Source: Spartobacteria bacterium
Lineage (GTDB): Bacteria > Verrucomicrobiota > Verrucomicrobiia > Chthoniobacterales > UBA10450
NCBI GenBank assembly: GCA_003169975.1
Contig: PNAA01000019.1
Location: 1 to 52,488, forward strand
Direction of reading: 5' to 3'
Length of the DNA stretch: 52,488 nucleotides
The position numbers and the translations under genes were made by a program. Under the pieces are notes generated by a model, which was not told where the DNA came from, did not search any database, and saw only the letters and a program-made list of their open reading frames with translations. Each line of letters begins with the position of its first letter. Within the stretch, counting starts at the first letter, position 1. Shown one piece after another: positions 25,472 through 35,324 of the stretch.

Positions 25472-26509
25472 TCACGTTTCGATGATTAGCTTCAACGCCT
25501 TCGTGCTGGCAGCCTTTCCAAAGGTGTCGTAGGCCTCGATGATTTGGTCCAACTGAAAGTGATGCGTGATGAGTTGCGTCGGGTCGATCCGTTTGGACTG
25601 GACGGTTTTTAGCAGCATCGGGGTGGAGACGGTGTCGACGAGCCGGGTGGTGATCGTGACGTTGTGCGACCAGAGCCGCTCCAGGTGCAGGTCAACCTTA
25701 ACGCCGTGCACGCCAATGTTTGCGATGGTGCCACCTGCGGCGACGAGGTCTTCGCAAAGATTGAAGGTGGCCGGGATACCAACTGCCTCGATCGCTGTGT
25801 CCACCCCGCGCCCGCCGGTAAGGCGCATGACCTGCTCGGCGGCCTTCCCATCCGAACTGTTCACGGTGGCTGTCGCGCCAAATCGCTTTGATACCTCCAG
25901 CCTGTTGTCGTCGAGGTCGATCATGATGATGTCGGACGGTGAGTAGAACTGCGCCGTGAGAAGCGCTGCGAGCCCGATGGGTCCTGCGCCGACGATCGCG
26001 AGGGTCGAGCCGGGTTGAACCTTCCCGTTCAGCACGCCGCACTCGAAGCCCGTGGGCAGGATGTCGCTCAACATGACGAGCGCCTCCTCATCCGCTCCGT
26101 CCGGAACCCGATAGAGGCTCGTATCGGCATAGGGGATACGAACGAACTCGGCCTGCGTGCCGTCGATGCTGTTACCCAGGATCCAGCCGCCGGTCGTGCA
26201 ATGGGAGTACATGCCTTTCCGGCAATAGTCACACCTGCCGCAGGCGGTGATGCACGAAATCAGCACCCGATCACCGGGTTTGAAGGTGGCAACGCCAGTT
26301 CCTGCGGCCTCGACCACACCCACACCTTCGTGGCCGAGGATTCGACCGGGCGCGCAGGTGGCAACGTCGCCTTTGAGGATATGCAGGTCGGTTCCGCAGA
26401 TTGTGGTCTTGGTAACTTTGACGATCGCATCCGTGGGAGCGGCGATCGTCGGTTTCGGGCGCTCTTCCAGCGCTTTTTGGCCAGGACCCTGGTAAACGAG
26501 AGCTTTCAT
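25472..26509 (-). CDS. adh: Zinc-dependent alcohol dehydrogenase (MDR family)
   Basis: 345 residues from the Met at 26509, which follows a good Shine-Dalgarno (aagaggaaatttt then ATG). The catalytic zinc ligands are in TTICGTDLHI and GHEGVGVVE, the structural zinc in CGRCDYCRKGMYSHC, and the NAD(P) site in IVGAGPIGLAAL. This group oxidises short-chain primary or secondary alcohols; several members are called isopropanol or 2,3-butanediol dehydrogenases. The substrate cannot be fixed here. The gene stands alone between two direct repeats, which suggests it arrived as a cassette. Confidence 0.88.
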   Translation of the reverse strand: MKALVYQGPGQKALEERPKPTIAAPTDAIVKVTKTTICGTDLHILKGDVATCAPGRILGHEGVGVVEAAGTGVATFKPGDRVLISCITACGRCDYCRKGMYSHCTTGGWILGNSIDGTQAEFVRIPYADTSLYRVPDGADEEALVMLSDILPTGFECGVLNGKVQPGSTLAIVGAGPIGLAALLTAQFYSPSDIIMIDLDDNRLEVSKRFGATATVNSSDGKAAEQVMRLTGGRGVDTAIEAVGIPATFNLCEDLVAAGGTIANIGVHGVKVDLHLERLWSHNVTITTRLVDTVSTPMLLKTVQSKRIDPTQLITHHFQLDQIIEAYDTFGKAASTKALKLIIET

Positions 26510-26734
26510 AAAATTTCCTCTTAAGCGGTTAGCTGGCCGGGCTCGGTCGGGAGTGGACGAAGTGTCCTTCCAAGGATGAAGCATTCCATTGGTTTACTTC
26601 TAATGAATCTAACGCCGCGCAGAGACGATTCAGCCCTACCCGCGACCCAAGGTGCCACGCCGCCGTCGCGCGCACAAGCACCGATACCCGCGTGGCGTCA
26701 TCACGCCCAGGATGATAAAAACGGGCCAAAAGCG

Positions 26735-26844
26735 GGGTCAGAGCTTACTATCGACACAAAAGTGCTCCGCGCGCCGCCGGGCGATCTCCCCACCCAGCCC
26801 TGAGAGAGCAATCGGCGAATGAAATTGCCACGGCGGCGTTGCAA
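26735..26844 (+). repeat. Direct repeat flanking the alcohol dehydrogenase, right copy
   Basis: Partner of 25238-25345 in the same orientation; both ends are well conserved (27 bp and about 37 bp). Between this copy and the malic enzyme start (27306) lie about 460 bp in which I see no gene; a purine-rich GGAGG site directly precedes the malic enzyme start. Confidence 0.65.
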
Positions 26845-27305
26845 GAGGTCGTCCCGATTATTTTCCTGACCCTCTGGTCTTCAGACCCGTCAAGAAAATC
26901 ATTTTCCGCCCCCTCTGAACTCCAGACCCACCTGCAACGTCGAAATATTTAAAGATTTTGACAATTGGCGAGGTGGCACGCCGCGGCGGCCCAGCGAATC
27001 AGGCGTTTGGGACGCAACAAATTGCTTCAGAGTGATTTGAGAAAACTGTTGCAACAATGTCAAATCTAACATATGAAATTTCACTTCGTGATCTGGCGGG
27101 CGCGGTGGTGTTTCTACCTTGCCAGTAGTCGGGAACATGGCCCGCGTGGCAGGCGCCGGACCGGCGACTTTCTGCGCGTGAGGGAACTTCAATGGCTGCG
27201 CGCCTTCATGGCGATCTGCGCATTTTTGCGGAAGGATTTCCGCATATTGTCCTGTGAGCTTGAGTATGCCACGTCTCACCGCTAATAGGTGCGGAGGATC
27301 AACAG

Positions 27306-28940
27306 ATGGCCGAGAAAAGTTTCCCGCGAGGTTCGGACCTACTCCACGATCCAGTTCTGAATAAAGGGAGCGCTTTTACCGCCGCCGAACGCGATGCGCT
27401 TGGCCTGCGCGGGCTGTTGCCGCCTCGCGCCCAAACTCAGGCCGAGCAGGTCGAACGCGTGCTCGGCAATCTGGCGCGCAAATCGACGGACCTGGAACGC
27501 TACATCTCGCTCTTCGCGCTGGCCGGACGAAACCAGACGCTCTTTTACCGCGTCCTGGTCGATCACATCGAGCAGATGATGCCGATCGTCTACACGCCCA
27601 CGGTGGGCGAGGCGTGCCAGCTGTACGATAGAATTTTCCGTCGCCCGGGCGGGCTCTACATTTCCGCGGAAGATCGGGGCCGCGTGGCGGAGGTCTTGCG
27701 CAACTGGCCGGAGCGGGATGTGCGCGTGATCGTGGTGACCGATGGCGAGCGCATCCTCGGGCTGGGCGATCTGGGCAGCGACGGCATGGGGATACCGGTA
27801 GGCAAACTCATGTTGTACACGGCCTGCGCCGGGGTGCATCCATCGCAGTGCCTGCCGGTGACGATCGACGCGGGTACCAACAACGCCGAGCTGCTGGTCG
27901 ATCCACTTTACTTCGGCCTGCACCAGCGGCGCCTGCGCGGCCCGGAATACGACGCGTTGATCGACGAGTTCGTCGTCGCCGCGAACGAGCTTTTTCCGCA
28001 ACTGCTGATTCAGTTCGAAGATTTCGGAAACGAGAATGCCTTTCGCTTGTTGGAACGATATCAGGAGCGGATCTGCGCGTTTAATGACGACATCCAGGGC
28101 ACGGCGGCGGTCGCGCTCGCGGGCCTCTACGGCGCGCTGCGCATCACGGGTGAAAGTCTGCGCGACCAGCGCGTGTTGTTTTTCGGCGCGGGTGAAGCCG
28201 GCATCGGGATCGCGAACCTTTTCGTTAGGGCGCTGATCGAAGCGGGGCTGCCGCAGGACGAAGCCCGCGCGCGCTGCTGGTTTGTCGATTCCAAGGGGCT
28301 CGTCGTGCGGAGCCGAAACGATCTTTCCAGCCATAAGGTCGTCTTTGCGCAGGATCACCCGCCGGTGACCGACACGGTGGCAATGATCGAAAGCGTGCGG
28401 CCGAGCGTGTTGATCGGAGTTTCCGGAAAGCCGGGCGTGTTCTCGCGCGCCGTGCTCGAAGCTGCTGCCCGCCAGGCCGCTCGGCCGATCGTCTTCGCTT
28501 TGTCGAATCCCACCTCGTTAGTCGAATGCACCGCCGAGGAGGCGTATCGCTGGACCGAAGGACGCGCGATTTTCGCCAGCGGAAGCCCGTTCGATCCAGT
28601 GTCGTTATCCGGCCGACACTTCGTGCCTGGCCAGGGTAACAATGCTTATATTTTTCCCGGTGTCGGCCTTGGCGTGATCGCCTGCGCGAGCCGGCTCGTG
28701 ACCGATGACATGTTCCTCGCGGCGGCGCGGGCGCTGGCGCACCAGGTTTCGCCGGCGGAATTGGAAGAGGGCAGGGTATATCCGCGCCTCACGCACATTC
28801 GTGAAGTTTCGCGCGCCGTCGCCGTGGCAGTGATCCGGGTTGCGTTTGAAAAAGGATTGGCCGGGGTGGCCGTGCCGGCCGATCTCGACGCATACGTCCG
28901 ATCGCTGATGTACGAGCCGGAATACCGCAGCTACGTCTAA
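27306..28940 (+). CDS. maeA: NAD-dependent malic enzyme
   Basis: Oxidatively decarboxylates malate to pyruvate. 544 residues, the long bacterial/eukaryotic-type form. Signatures: [17 protein letters not shown] with the catalytic Tyr, VTDGERILGLGDLGSDGMGIPVGK-type segment with the catalytic Lys downstream of it, metal ligands in FEDFGNENAF and FNDDIQGTA, and the NAD loop FFGAGEAGIGIA. GGAGG lies nine bases before the ATG. A 101-bp piece of the same gene is found 2.5 kb upstream next to the IS3 remnant, so this locus has been rearranged. Confidence 0.94.
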   Translation: MAEKSFPRGSDLLHDPVLNKGSAFTAAERDALGLRGLLPPRAQTQAEQVERVLGNLARKSTDLERYISLFALAGRNQTLFYRVLVDHIEQMMPIVYTPTVGEACQLYDRIFRRPGGLYISAEDRGRVAEVLRNWPERDVRVIVVTDGERILGLGDLGSDGMGIPVGKLMLYTACAGVHPSQCLPVTIDAGTNNAELLVDPLYFGLHQRRLRGPEYDALIDEFVVAANELFPQLLIQFEDFGNENAFRLLERYQERICAFNDDIQGTAAVALAGLYGALRITGESLRDQRVLFFGAGEAGIGIANLFVRALIEAGLPQDEARARCWFVDSKGLVVRSRNDLSSHKVVFAQDHPPVTDTVAMIESVRPSVLIGVSGKPGVFSRAVLEAAARQAARPIVFALSNPTSLVECTAEEAYRWTEGRAIFASGSPFDPVSLSGRHFVPGQGNNAYIFPGVGLGVIACASRLVTDDMFLAAARALAHQVSPAELEEGRVYPRLTHIREVSRAVAVAVIRVAFEKGLAGVAVPADLDAYVRSLMYEPEYRSYV

Positions 28941-29161
28941 CGTTTCCGCCTGCTTTGGAAGGAACCTGCCCCGGGCGGGATCGAGTGGGACCATGGGCCC
29001 GTTCGTATCGCATGCGCCACGACCCGTCCCAAGGCTCAATCATGGATACGCGGGCGGGCCCGAGAAGACATGGCGGCCCGACGGAAAAAGAACGATTGAC
29101 CATTTTGTATAATTATGGGCAATATGAAAAACATTATTCGTCCAATCAGCCATTCGTCAAC

Positions 29162-29509
29162 ATGAAACAACCATTGCTCCTCTTATTCCTCGCCGTTTTG
29201 ACCTATTTTTATTTTCACACCTCGGACTCGCCCGCCACGCCCGTGGCGGAGACTGAGTCTGCGCGGCCCATCCCGAATCGAGTCGCCTCCCAGACCGTCG
29301 TGATTGCATCCGCGCCGGCCTCCTACAACCGATGGAAGACTGGGCCCATCGCGCAGAACGACTGGAAAACGGGTCCGACTGCGCAGAATGATTGGAAGAC
29401 AGGCCCTAACGCGCAGACCAACTTCGAACCTTTTGCGCCGAGCGAACAGGCGACTTGGAATCAGACTCCAGGCTCTACGATCGTTTCGGGAGCAGGCATA
29501 AGAAGATAA
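29162..29509 (+). CDS. Small exported protein with 10-residue tandem repeats
   Basis: 115 residues. Starts MKQPLLLLFLAVLTYFYF, a signal peptide or membrane anchor, then a Pro/Ala linker. Residues 58-90 contain three copies of a 10-residue unit, N(R/D)WKTGP(I/T/N)AQ, encoded by 30-bp repeats at about 29328-29417. No family recognised. A TATAAT lies at 29107-29112, about 50 bp upstream. Confidence 0.5.
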   Translation: MKQPLLLLFLAVLTYFYFHTSDSPATPVAETESARPIPNRVASQTVVIASAPASYNRWKTGPIAQNDWKTGPTAQNDWKTGPNAQTNFEPFAPSEQATWNQTPGSTIVSGAGIRR

Positions 29510-30046
29510 AGTTACCCGTTCTAATGGAAGCCGAATGGTGGATGCTTTCCGGACTTCCGCAGAGGGCCGAGTCCCGGCCGACTCGCACAAGGCGATCGAC
29601 CACGGCTTACCAATACGGCGACGAGACGCCGCAAGTGAGACCGAGCGTCAGATCTTTTGCCATCGACACTCCAGGAAGCGTCTGATTTCGCTCGGGGACG
29701 GGTTTGGTTCGCCGGCTCGACAGAGTCTGGCGCTATGTACGTTCACAGAATACTTGATCTGTTTCAGCGTGTCCAATGTCCAAATCGGCAGTCCCCGCGC
29801 GGATATTGCCACGGAAATGCAGCTCATATGCAGCGCATTTTGACGATCTGGTGCGCCGACGGTGAAGTAAGCGGCCGAGGAAGTGACTCGTAACTAGATT
29901 CGCTCCCGGGAAGATGATCCCCTCCGGCCGAAGACGCGATCAACTCGTCGAGAGCGGGTTTCGGTCGGGTTTGCCAGTTTTCTCAGGCCAAAGCCTGACG
30001 GGGTTCTTCGCCAAATGAGGCAGAGGCGGGCCTGTCGATGCGAATA
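29510..30046. other. 537-bp gap without a recognisable gene
   Basis: Short frames occur (for example from 29524), but none has a family match, a ribosome site or consistent codon use. I see no tRNA, repeat or terminator with a clear T run. Confidence 0.5.
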
Positions 30047-31276
30047 TCATTTCTTCGCAAGAGCAGGAGCTAGGGAAGCAGCTGGCGCCGCGGCGATACG
30101 AACAACGTCGCCGGTCATCAGTGAATCAGCGGGATTTAAGATGACTTTGTCCGATGGCGTCACGCCCTGGACGATTTCGATCGTGGTCCCGAAGTCGCGG
30201 CCCACTTTGATGTCGCGGAGCTCGACACTGTTGTCAGGTTTCACCACTCCAACTTGCAATCCCTGGGCGCGAAACAACAAAGTGTTGTTGGGCAAGGTCA
30301 CAATTTGCCCTAACGACTCTCGAGTGAGGCGCGCCTGCGCGTAGCTGCCCGGTTGAATCTGATTGTCCGGGTTGTCGAGGTGAAGTTCGACCAGCATCGT
30401 TCGGGAATTCGGCGTGATTGATTCCGAAGTTGTCGCAACTTTCGCCTGCAAAGTTTTGCCGGCCTGATCGGGGAAAACGACATCGATCGGTTGGTCGACG
30501 CGAATATCGGTGGCGTTGGCTTGCGGGACGCGGAAATAAATCCGAAGCGGATTGGTTTGCTGGATGTGAAACATTTCCATGCCCGTGTTATTCGCCACGA
30601 TCAGGTCGCCGACGTTGAGATTGCGCGCCGTGATCGTCCCGGCGAACGGGGCAGTCACACGTTTGAATGCGACCTGCTGTTCGAGGACGCGGAGGTTGGC
30701 GGCGAAGGCTTCCGCATTGGCCTTGGTCGTGTCTTGATTGGTGGCCGTGTTCTGCGCGTCGAGATCGGAAACGACGCCTTCGTGCCATAACTTCTGCCAT
30801 TTATCGTTCGTAAGTTTAGCCAGATCGAAGCTTCTTTGCGCCAGAGCTTCCTGCGAGCGAGCCTGTTCAAGCTGATGATCAAGATCAGGCGTATCGATCT
30901 CGGCGAGCAACTGGTCTTGATCGACATGGGCGCCGATGTCTACCACCCAGCTTTTGAGGTAGCCATTGACCCGTGAAAAAATGCTCGCTTCCTGCCACGG
31001 CTTAACTTCAGCCGGCAACATCAGTCCATCCGAAGGCGCACCAACACTTGGCGACACAACGGACACGTTCGGCACTTCCAGTTGTTTGGTGTCGGCTGTT
31101 GCTTGTCGGCGCTGTGACAATCGTGGTAATACGCCGGCGAGCACTGCGAGGAACAGCAACGTCACGCCAGCCATGACGAGCAGGCGAGGTCCGCGCTTTC
31201 CGAATGGAGGGTTGCCGGATGGTTTCTTGTATCCTGCTAGTGCAAGATTGCTGATAGTCATTACGTTCATAAACAT
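30047..31276 (-). CDS. RND efflux periplasmic adaptor (membrane fusion protein)
   Basis: 409 residues with an N-terminal membrane segment (LLVMAGVTLLFLAVLAGVLP), a barrel-sandwich domain split by a helical hairpin (VNGYLKSWVVDIGAHVDQDQLL ... FAGTITARNLNVGDLI as the two halves), and C-terminal beta-barrel and membrane-proximal domains. It links the inner-membrane pump encoded just upstream to an outer-membrane channel, which is not encoded here. Internal Met codons at residues 3 and 6 are possible starts; a GAGG site fits the first or third. The gene follows the permease by 8 bp in one operon. Confidence 0.88.
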   Translation of the reverse strand: MFMNVMTISNLALAGYKKPSGNPPFGKRGPRLLVMAGVTLLFLAVLAGVLPRLSQRRQATADTKQLEVPNVSVVSPSVGAPSDGLMLPAEVKPWQEASIFSRVNGYLKSWVVDIGAHVDQDQLLAEIDTPDLDHQLEQARSQEALAQRSFDLAKLTNDKWQKLWHEGVVSDLDAQNTATNQDTTKANAEAFAANLRVLEQQVAFKRVTAPFAGTITARNLNVGDLIVANNTGMEMFHIQQTNPLRIYFRVPQANATDIRVDQPIDVVFPDQAGKTLQAKVATTSESITPNSRTMLVELHLDNPDNQIQPGSYAQARLTRESLGQIVTLPNNTLLFRAQGLQVGVVKPDNSVELRDIKVGRDFGTTIEIVQGVTPSDKVILNPADSLMTGDVVRIAAAPAASLAPALAKK

Positions 31277-31284
31277 CTGCCTCG

Positions 31285-34200
31285 TTAGGTTGCGGAAATG
31301 GCCGTAGCCAATCCCTGCGATGGATTCGCTTCTTCGGGTTTGGAGTTGTGCCGGTGCAAAAGGCTGAATACGACCGGGACGAAAAACAGTGTGGCGACCG
31401 TGGCAAGCATCAGACCACCGATGACACCGCGGCCAAGCGGTGCATTTTGTTCGCCGCCTTCACCAAGTCCAAGTGCCATCGGCAACATGCCGATGATCAT
31501 GGCAAGAGCAGTCATCAAGACAGGGCGTAATCGGGTTGTGCCCGCTTCCCACGCGGCATGCAGCGGATCCGCGCCATCATCGAGTTGCTGGCGCGCGAAC
31601 GTAACCACGAGCACTGAGTTAGCCGTCGCAACACCCATGCACATGATAGCGCCCATCATTGCCGGCACGCTCAGTGTCGTGCCCGTAACGAAGAGTCCCC
31701 AGATCACGCCGGCGAGCGCGCCGGTTAGCGCCGTTAAAATAATAAAAGGATCGAGCCAGCTCTGGAAATTGACGACGAGCAGCAGATAAATGAGCGCGAC
31801 GGCCGCGATTAGCCCCACGCTCAGCCCTATGAAACTCGAGTTCATGGTTAACGCCTGACCGCGCAGCATGATTGAAGTCCCGCGCGGTAAACTTTTTTGC
31901 ATTTCGGCAATGATCGGTTTGATGTCGCTCAACACACCGCCGAGATCGCGATTTGAAATTCCACCGAAGACATCCACGACTGGCAGGATGTTGTAGTGAG
32001 AGTAAATTGGCTGGCTGTTGGTGCGAGTAAATGAAGCGAGGTTTGTTAACAGTTGGCCATTGGCCGCGCCGGGCTGACCAGCGCTCACCGGCAGCGCTTC
32101 GAGTGCGTTGAGCGACGTCAGCCGATACTCCGGCGCGCGCACATTCACGAGATATTGCACGCCGGTCGTCGGATCGACCCAGTAGCTTGGCGCCGTTTGA
32201 CCGCTCCCGCTCAAGCTTAACAACACCGAACTGGCGACGTCTCTTTCGGTGAGTCCGACCCCCGCAGCTTTGGTTCGGTCTACCGTAAATTGGAGTCGTT
32301 GCAAATGCGCAGGCTGTTGCACACGAATATCAACCGCGCCGGGGACGCTGCGAAGCTTCTGCGCGAGCGCTCCGGCGATCTTGTGATCGGTCGCCAGGTC
32401 GCGGCCTAGAATCTGAATATCGAACGGCGCCGGTAATCCAAAGTTGATCGTTTGGGTCACGATGTCGGCCGGCAGGAAATAGAACTCAGCGCCGGGAAAT
32501 TTCTCGTGCAGATCGAGCCGTAATTGCCGCACGTACTTTGCCGTCGGCTGATGGTTTTGTTGCAACGCGATAATCACGTCGGCATCGGCCGATCCAGCTG
32601 TGCCGCTATTGTTGTAACTCAAATTAATTCCGGATACGGGGAGGCCGATGTTATCAACGATGCCTTGGAGTTCCTTTGCGGGGATTCGCTGTCGGATCGC
32701 GGCTTCGACCTGATCGACAATTTTCGCTGTTTCTTCTACGCGCGTTCCGGCAACGGCGCGCACGTGCAATTGAAACGATCCAGCATCAACCGCTGGAAAG
32801 AAGTCCTGGCCGAGAAACGGGACGAGGATCCACGTTCCCGCGCAGAACGCCAGAAAGACCACGGCAAAGACAACACGATGGGTCAGGGTCGTGCCTAACA
32901 AATTGTGATATCCGCCGCGCAGGCGATCGAACCTACGTTCAAAGAGCTGTTGCAGAGCCACGAATGGCCTAACCCAGAGTGCAACATGCTGCTCTCCTCC
33001 GGACTTATGATGGTTTTGTTCGAACCACATGATCAGTGTCGGCACGAGCGTGCGGGAGAGAATGTAGGATGCGGCGACAGCGAACATGACGGCCTCCGCC
33101 AGCGGCACGAACAGAAAACGCGCCACGCCGGAGAGAAGAAACATCGGCACAAACACAATGCAGATGCAGAGCGTGGATACGAACGCTGGCAGCGCGATTT
33201 CACCTGCGCCCTTGAGAATCGCGTCCTCCAGCTTTTCTCCGAGACTCATGTGACGCTCGACGTTCTCGATCGTCACGGTTGCGTCATCGACCAGAATACC
33301 GACGGCCAGCGCAAGCCCGCCGAGCGTCATCAGATTAATTGTCTCGCCCATCAGGCTCAGGACCGCGATCGAAGCGAGCACGGAAAGCGGAATCGATATC
33401 GCGATGATGATCGTGCTCCGCCAGGAACCGAGAAACAAAAGGATCATCAGCGCGGTCAAGGCGGCGGCGATCACGCCTTCTCGGACAACCCCGCTCACCG
33501 CTGCGCGGACGAAGAGCGATTGATCACCAAACTCTTTTACCTGCACCGCCGTGGTGACGGTTTTCAGAACGTTGGCCATCGCCTGTTTCGCGCCGGACAC
33601 CACGTTAAGAGTGGAAGCGGTGCCGCTCTTGAAAACGGACATCAAAGTGCTGCGAACCCCGTCCTGGCGAACGATATTTTGTTGCGGATCGTAGCCGTCA
33701 CGCACCTGGGCGACGTCGCCGACGCGAATCTCTGCGCCATCGAGGACTTTGATCGGCAGCTCGTTCAATGCGTCGATACGCCCGGGAAAGGTATTGATAT
33801 CGATCGGATACTGGGTTGCACCAAACTTGGTCGTGCCGCTCGGGAAGACGAGTGCCTGATTGTTGATCGCGTTCGTGACATCGGTTTGCGTCAGGTTTTT
33901 CTCCTCCAGCTTCCTCGGATCAAGATCGACCGAGACGAGTCGTTGCTTGCCACCGAAAGGATAAGGAATCGCGATGCCCGGGACGCTCACGAGGCCGACG
34001 CGAATCTGATTGAGCGCGATGTCGAAAGTTTGTTGTTCGGAAAGCGTGTTGCTGCCGATGCCGTATTGCAGAACGGGAACGGTGGCGGCGTCGTATTGAA
34101 CAATGAGCGGCGGCGTTGCGCCGGCTGGAAGCTGTCTCAGGATCGTTTGCGAGACGGCGGTGACTTGGGCGACGGCCGTGGAAATTGTAACACCTGGCTG

Positions 34201-34488
34201 AAAATAGAGTTTGATGATGCCGATCCCATCGTACGAGGTGGACTCGATATGCTCGATGTTATTGACCGTGGTGGTGAGCGCGCGTTCCTGCGTATAGATG
34301 ATGCGCTGCTCAATCTCGCGCGCGCTCAGACCGGTGTAGCCCCAAATAATGCTGACTACCGGAATGTTAATGGACGGAAAGATATCCGTGGGCGTGCGAA
34401 TCAGGACGAACGGCGTCACTAAAAGTAGAAGCAACGCTGCTACCACAAAGGTGTAAGGCCGATTAAGAGCTAAACGAATAATCCACAT
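31285..34488 (-). CDS. RND-family efflux permease (HAE1 type)
   Basis: 1,067 residues, full length. MWIIRLALNRPYTFVV is the first membrane helix; TM4 holds the proton-relay pair in GILVDDATVTIENVERH; the second half repeats the layout with AIMCMGVATANSVLVVTFARQ. Large periplasmic loops lie after TM1 and TM7. It pumps drugs, lipids or other hydrophobic compounds by proton antiport. First gene of an operon with its adaptor. A copy of the 62-bp conserved element ends about 40 bp upstream of the start codon. Confidence 0.9.
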   Translation of the reverse strand: MWIIRLALNRPYTFVVAALLLLLVTPFVLIRTPTDIFPSINIPVVSIIWGYTGLSAREIEQRIIYTQERALTTTVNNIEHIESTSYDGIGIIKLYFQPGVTISTAVAQVTAVSQTILRQLPAGATPPLIVQYDAATVPVLQYGIGSNTLSEQQTFDIALNQIRVGLVSVPGIAIPYPFGGKQRLVSVDLDPRKLEEKNLTQTDVTNAINNQALVFPSGTTKFGATQYPIDINTFPGRIDALNELPIKVLDGAEIRVGDVAQVRDGYDPQQNIVRQDGVRSTLMSVFKSGTASTLNVVSGAKQAMANVLKTVTTAVQVKEFGDQSLFVRAAVSGVVREGVIAAALTALMILLFLGSWRSTIIIAISIPLSVLASIAVLSLMGETINLMTLGGLALAVGILVDDATVTIENVERHMSLGEKLEDAILKGAGEIALPAFVSTLCICIVFVPMFLLSGVARFLFVPLAEAVMFAVAASYILSRTLVPTLIMWFEQNHHKSGGEQHVALWVRPFVALQQLFERRFDRLRGGYHNLLGTTLTHRVVFAVVFLAFCAGTWILVPFLGQDFFPAVDAGSFQLHVRAVAGTRVEETAKIVDQVEAAIRQRIPAKELQGIVDNIGLPVSGINLSYNNSGTAGSADADVIIALQQNHQPTAKYVRQLRLDLHEKFPGAEFYFLPADIVTQTINFGLPAPFDIQILGRDLATDHKIAGALAQKLRSVPGAVDIRVQQPAHLQRLQFTVDRTKAAGVGLTERDVASSVLLSLSGSGQTAPSYWVDPTTGVQYLVNVRAPEYRLTSLNALEALPVSAGQPGAANGQLLTNLASFTRTNSQPIYSHYNILPVVDVFGGISNRDLGGVLSDIKPIIAEMQKSLPRGTSIMLRGQALTMNSSFIGLSVGLIAAVALIYLLLVVNFQSWLDPFIILTALTGALAGVIWGLFVTGTTLSVPAMMGAIMCMGVATANSVLVVTFARQQLDDGADPLHAAWEAGTTRLRPVLMTALAMIIGMLPMALGLGEGGEQNAPLGRGVIGGLMLATVATLFFVPVVFSLLHRHNSKPEEANPSQGLATAISAT

Positions 34489-34528
34489 TTGTGGTGTAAA
34501 GTTAATGCTCGCGTGGGTGCAGCTGCCA

Positions 34529-34590
34529 CAGCGCGTATGGAAGATTTGCTGCTGCTCCCTCGGAGGTGATTCGCACTACCTCGTTCGAGG
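34529..34590 (-). promoter_or_regulatory. Conserved 62-64-bp element, copy 1 (upstream of RND operon)
   Basis: On the minus strand it has CCTCGAACGAGG, ATCACCTC, then AAATCTTCCATACGCGC, about 40 bp before the permease start. It lies between divergent genes. A second AATCCCGCC-type block at 34610-34618 faces the other way, towards the FUSC gene. Confidence 0.55.
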
Positions 34591-34746
34591 CAAAGTTTCG
34601 AAATTAGCTAATCCCGCCGAAAGGCGTAGCCCCGGCGGTAACTCCCTCAACTCGGCCGAGTGGGACGGCCAGCGCGCTCAGACTCCGGCGTCATTAGCCA
34701 GGATGTCGGTCTTGCAAAACTGGTTCGCTGGAAAGATCATGTTCGC

Positions 34747-35249
34747 ATGAAACTCTGGGCTTGGGACGAGAAGAACCTTCCTTCAACCATGGACGCGATT
34801 CGCACCGCCGTCGCCGCGACTGTGTCAGTCATAATCGCGCGACTCGTGCAAATGCCCGAGGCTTACTGGGCCGCGATCGCGACTTTGGTTGTCATGCAAT
34901 CCACCCTCGGCGCAACGCTGACGCTCTCGCTCCAACGGATCGTCGCTGCCGCGGTAGGCGCGTCAGTTGGAGCGCTCGAGGCAAATTTTTCGGCGCAAAT
35001 CTGGCTGCGTTCGCGGTTGCGATCGTTCTCATCGGATTGCTGTCGATCGCGTTTCGTTTGGAGAAGACTGCGTATCGCTACGCCAGCATTACCCTCACGA
35101 TCATCGTTCTCATTCCGCGCGCGGGCGCGCCGTGGACCATCGCGCTGCACAGGTTCCTTGAAGTCTCAGTCGGAATCATCGTTGCTCTCGCGATTGTGGC
35201 GGTGTGGCCAGAACATCGACGACTGTCAGTCAGTAGCACCGCCGAATAG
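34747..35249 (+). pseudogene. FUSC-like membrane protein (aromatic acid exporter type), one-base frameshift
   Basis: Homologous along its whole length to the intact gene at 48134-48679: RTAVAATVSVIIARLVQMPE, then AYWAAIATLVVMQST in frame, then after ALEANF the frame must shift to read FGANLAAFAVAIVLIG and RLEKTAYRYASITLTIIVLI to the stop at 35249. The shift is explained by loss of one T in the T-run at 34986-34990. A 181-residue-type protein with about five membrane helices would result without it. It could be a true pseudogene or a sequencing error in a homopolymer. Small FUSC proteins are related to p-hydroxybenzoate efflux. Confidence 0.7.
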
Positions 35250-35324
35250 CACGAGCTTCGCTATCGCAATCCGCACACGCCTCAGAAAATTCGCTGAGAC
35301 CGAAACTTTTCTTGGGACCGGCGT

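Noticed and set aside
32905-34422. 505-residue plus-strand frame antisense to the RND permease
   Set aside because: Low-complexity, His/Arg/Asp-rich sequence typical of a shadow frame in a GC-rich gene; the permease is certain on the other strand.
34505-34750. 81-residue frame between the RND permease and FUSC genes
   Set aside because: It overlaps the conserved regulatory element and has no coding features.
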